A stretch of DNA of 64,000 bases, taken from Clostridium paridis. GTDB taxonomy: Bacteria; Bacillota; Clostridia; Clostridiales; Clostridiaceae. The stretch's first letter is position 1; each line of letters opens with the position of its first letter. Position numbers and translations under genes: made by a program. The stretch is taken from NCBI RefSeq assembly GCF_016765615.1, contig NZ_JAESWA010000022.1, positions 1,017,542-1,081,541 on the forward strand. The letters are read 5' to 3'. This document shows positions 61,690 to 64,000 of the stretch, in pieces. The notes beneath the pieces were generated by a model that was given only the letters and a program-made list of their open reading frames with translations, was not told the DNA's origin and searched no databases.

Positions 61690-64000
61690 CTAATACACAG
61701 TCTTAGTATTTTCTACAATCATTCTAACTATAAAAGCAATTTCTGAGTCAACAATATTTAAGTCATATTCTCTCTCCATATTCTTTAATGCTTGTTTAAC
61801 TAATATAAATTCTTTACTAAATGAACTTCTGTACTTATTTAAATTAGGGAATTCTCTTTCTTTTCCACCATTTTTTATTGTATCGATAAGGAAACATATG
61901 TGCATTATCATACCTATCTTTACGTTATGTGGTATTTCTTTATTAAGTAATTCCTCCATCTCACTAAGTGAAAATCTAATATCTTCAACTAATTTTTTTC
62001 CTTCTATTTCAGGAATCTGTTCATCAATTGAGTCAGAAACCTTAATAAAATCCTCTTCTGCTTCAATTAGTTCATCTAGTTTTTGAATTCCTTCACTAGT
62101 TAAAATATCAGGTGCAGAAATAAATGGAATATTATCTAATGTGAGATTTACAGTTCCTACTATTGCTAATGGCTCATATTTCTCTTTAAGTTCTGCAACA
62201 TTATCATAAAATTCTTTTTTATCTAAAATATTTAAAGGTATTATCTTTAAGCTTGATCCATATTTCAATTTCTTCTTTAAGATTTCTTTAATCCTTTCAG
62301 CAGAACCTTCTCCTGTAAAGCATGTGGTTATTATTAAAGGCATTTTTCTCTTAGGAGAATTTTCTATAGCTCCCTTAACTCCAAATCTACTTACTTCTAC
62401 ACATGAATCATAAACGGAATCTAAATCCCTTCCATTTAGTGCTTTTCTTCCTGCTTCAATTACTAGTAGAGTTGTTACCATGTCAATAGTCTTTATACTA
62501 ATCCCAGTTTCTACTTTTATTATTTCGCCAAAATTAGTTAATGATCCCATGTCTACCAAGAGGAGAATTCCTTTTCCTTTATGCATGTTTTTTATCTTGC
62601 TTTTTGCAAGCTTAAGCATGTCTTCTGCCTTCATGCTTAATGGCATATCTAAAGCTTCTACATACTCCTCACCAATTAATGAGTTAGCTACTTCAACCAT
62701 TGAAGAGGCCGTAGAATGTCCATGCATAATTACTAAAACTCCTACTTTGCCTTCTTTTTTTATATCCACCTCATATGGTTTTGCTGCTAAGAACATTGTT
62801 AAGTATCCTATTTCATCTAAAGGAATTTGAATATCAAATGCATCATCTATAAATTTTGCCACTTCCATAGCTACTAAAAATTCATTGCCATATTGTGCTC
62901 TAATAAGATTTAATTTTGGATGATATATTTTTTTGCCTTGCTTAACTCTCTCTATGCTTCCTTGAAGATGCAATGCTAACCCGAAATATACCTTCTCATC
63001 AAAATCTCTAGCGAGTTTTGCTGATGCTAAATTAATTATCTTTTCTACTAAGTCAACAATCTTTATATCAACTATTTTGCTTATTTCATCTTTTCTAAAT
63101 TTTTCTGGCAAATCCATTATATATTTATTGAAATATCGCTCTATATCGATATTTAATATCTCATTTATTTGTTTTTCCTCTATACCTTTTTGCCTTAAAA
63201 CTTCTAATTTATTCTCAATAATATCATAGAAAAATTCTCTTTTAGAAATGTCTGAATCATCCAGTTCAATAACAGGGAAGTTGTCATCTTGATCCTTAAA
63301 TGAAAATCTTAATACATCCCCAACATTTAAAAGAATGTCATCAATTTCATCACGATGCTCTTGTAATTTCATTAACCCTCTTTGAACTCTTTGTGGTATA
63401 TCATTTTGTTCTACAATTATGTAGTTTCTTCCATTTGCTTTGTAATTTAGAAATGCTTTTGCACAGGACAACTGAATATCACTTCTTAGTTGACCAATGT
63501 TATTAGGACAATCATATAAGAAAAATGAGATTAAGGCATTTTTATTAAAATAAATACTCTTACCTAATCTATTTGATTCGCCTTTAATAAAGTCCTGAAG
63601 TAAATAATATCTCTCTTTCAGACTTCTTTCCTTTAATGAAGGCAAGGTTATAGTCATAGGAATTCTTCTGGTAAATGTCTTTAATAAGTATGATGCCGGA
63701 TCTTCTGTAGTCGCCGCAATAATTTGTGCGTCTACATGTATTAAATTTTCTGTATCTCCTAAGGGTCTAAAGTATCCTTTATCAATATAAGTAAATAGCA
63801 TTTCTTGTGCCTGAGGAGATAGTCTATGAATTTCATCTAAGAAAATCATTCCGCCATCCGCCTTCTTAAGAAGTCCTTCTCTATCCGATTCTGCTCCTGT
63901 ATAAGCACCTTTCTTAACACCAAATATTTGTGCAATAACTAATTGTGGATTATCTGCATAATCAGCACAATTGAATCTTACAAATGGTGCATTGCTATCT
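61690..64000 (-). CDS. levR: LevR-type sigma-54 transcriptional activator with PTS regulation domains (5' part beyond window)
   Basis: About 770 C-terminal residues; the frame is open to the right edge, so the N-terminal helix-turn-helix is not seen. Order: AAA+ sigma-54 contact domain with GAYTGA (the GAFTGA loop variant) and Walker B GGMIFLDEIHRL; PRD1 (FGLALHLQGSIERV); an EIIA-mannose-like domain with active-site His in IMHGHSTASSM; an EIIB-like segment with Cys in TTCFTGEGSAER; and PRD2 (IGMIMHICFLIDTI). It would drive the two -24/-12 promoters next to it, with activity set by phosphorylation from HPr and the EII proteins. An internal ATG at 63849 is not the start. Confidence 0.92.
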   Translation of the reverse strand, partial: DSNAPFVRFNCADYADNPQLVIAQIFGVKKGAYTGAESDREGLLKKADGGMIFLDEIHRLSPQAQEMLFTYIDKGYFRPLGDTENLIHVDAQIIAATTEDPASYLLKTFTRRIPMTITLPSLKERSLKERYYLLQDFIKGESNRLGKSIYFNKNALISFFLYDCPNNIGQLRSDIQLSCAKAFLNYKANGRNYIIVEQNDIPQRVQRGLMKLQEHRDEIDDILLNVGDVLRFSFKDQDDNFPVIELDDSDISKREFFYDIIENKLEVLRQKGIEEKQINEILNIDIERYFNKYIMDLPEKFRKDEISKIVDIKIVDLVEKIINLASAKLARDFDEKVYFGLALHLQGSIERVKQGKKIYHPKLNLIRAQYGNEFLVAMEVAKFIDDAFDIQIPLDEIGYLTMFLAAKPYEVDIKKEGKVGVLVIMHGHSTASSMVEVANSLIGEEYVEALDMPLSMKAEDMLKLAKSKIKNMHKGKGILLLVDMGSLTNFGEIIKVETGISIKTIDMVTTLLVIEAGRKALNGRDLDSVYDSCVEVSRFGVKGAIENSPKRKMPLIITTCFTGEGSAERIKEILKKKLKYGSSLKIIPLNILDKKEFYDNVAELKEKYEPLAIVGTVNLTLDNIPFISAPDILTSEGIQKLDELIEAEEDFIKVSDSIDEQIPEIEGKKLVEDIRFSLSEMEELLNKEIPHNVKIGMIMHICFLIDTIKNGGKEREFPNLNKYRSSFSKEFILVKQALKNMEREYDLNIVDSEIAFIVRMIVENTKTVY

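Noticed and set aside
63849-63851. ATG at 63849 as the start of the LevR-type activator
   Set aside because: The frame stays open to the window edge and already encodes the GAYTGA loop and the Walker B segment upstream of this codon.

Overview
The window looks like the chromosome of a low-GC, spore-forming Clostridium (sensu stricto, cluster I type). The evidence is the very AT-rich sequence with strong intrinsic terminators, many sporulation genes (spoIIID, spoIIQ, spoIID, spoIIR, yabG, cotS-like and SPOCS-domain coat genes), a clostridial-type thiolase, and gene order shared with Bacillus and Clostridium cores (mbl-spoIIID-spoIIQ-spoIID-murA-ywmB-atp; upp-rpiB-ywlE-ywlC-prmC/prfA). I do not assign a species. 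I saw no rRNA, tRNA, CRISPR array, insertion sequence or prophage.

Layout. 1-5076 (minus): cell-shape and engulfment genes mbl, spoIIID, spoIIQ, spoIID, murA and a YwmB homologue. 5389-12018 (minus): the complete F1Fo ATP synthase operon atpIBEFHAGDC. 12683-16174 (minus): thiolase, a small membrane protein, UDP-GlcNAc 2-epimerase and a dCMP deaminase. 16491-23533 (minus): upp, rpiB, a YwlE-type phosphatase, the tRNA t6A enzyme YwlC, a membrane protein, prfA, a DUF1385-PrmC fusion and tdk. 23705-28819: rpmE and a UgtP/MGDG-type glycosyltransferase (plus), then rho and pyrG (minus). 28980-38528 (minus): small proteins, spoIIR, ispE, the cyanophycin pair cphA/cphB, a SPOCS-LysM spore protein, veg and yabG, with a probable plus-strand small RNA at about 37069-37154. 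38723-47505: a spore-coat island with three CotS-type kinase-like proteins, one decayed relative, two paralogous GT4 glycosyltransferases and an unrelated-looking radical SAM/DUF4130 pair. 47555-49738: a solute-binding protein and a divergent LysR regulator.

49745-55355 is the most notable region. It holds an NDH-2 NADH dehydrogenase fused to a DoxX-like membrane domain, a NusG-domain-II protein (EetA-like), a Gx-transporter protein (EetB-like), a polyprenyl diphosphate synthase, and two lipoproteins with almost identical leaders, one carrying an FMN-binding domain with a flavinylation motif. This set matches the flavin-based extracellular electron transfer locus described in Listeria, here in a compact clostridial form that lacks apbE, menA and ribU inside the window.

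55415-56994 holds a Cys-rich SPOCS protein and a small SPOCS-like protein. 57053-64000 (minus) is a LevR/sigma-54 controlled PTS regulon (celA, celC, murK-like kinase, MupG-like DUF871 protein, then celB). Two -24/-12 promoters and matching enhancer-like inverted repeats are visible, and the genes suggest uptake and breakdown of peptidoglycan-derived amino-sugar disaccharides.
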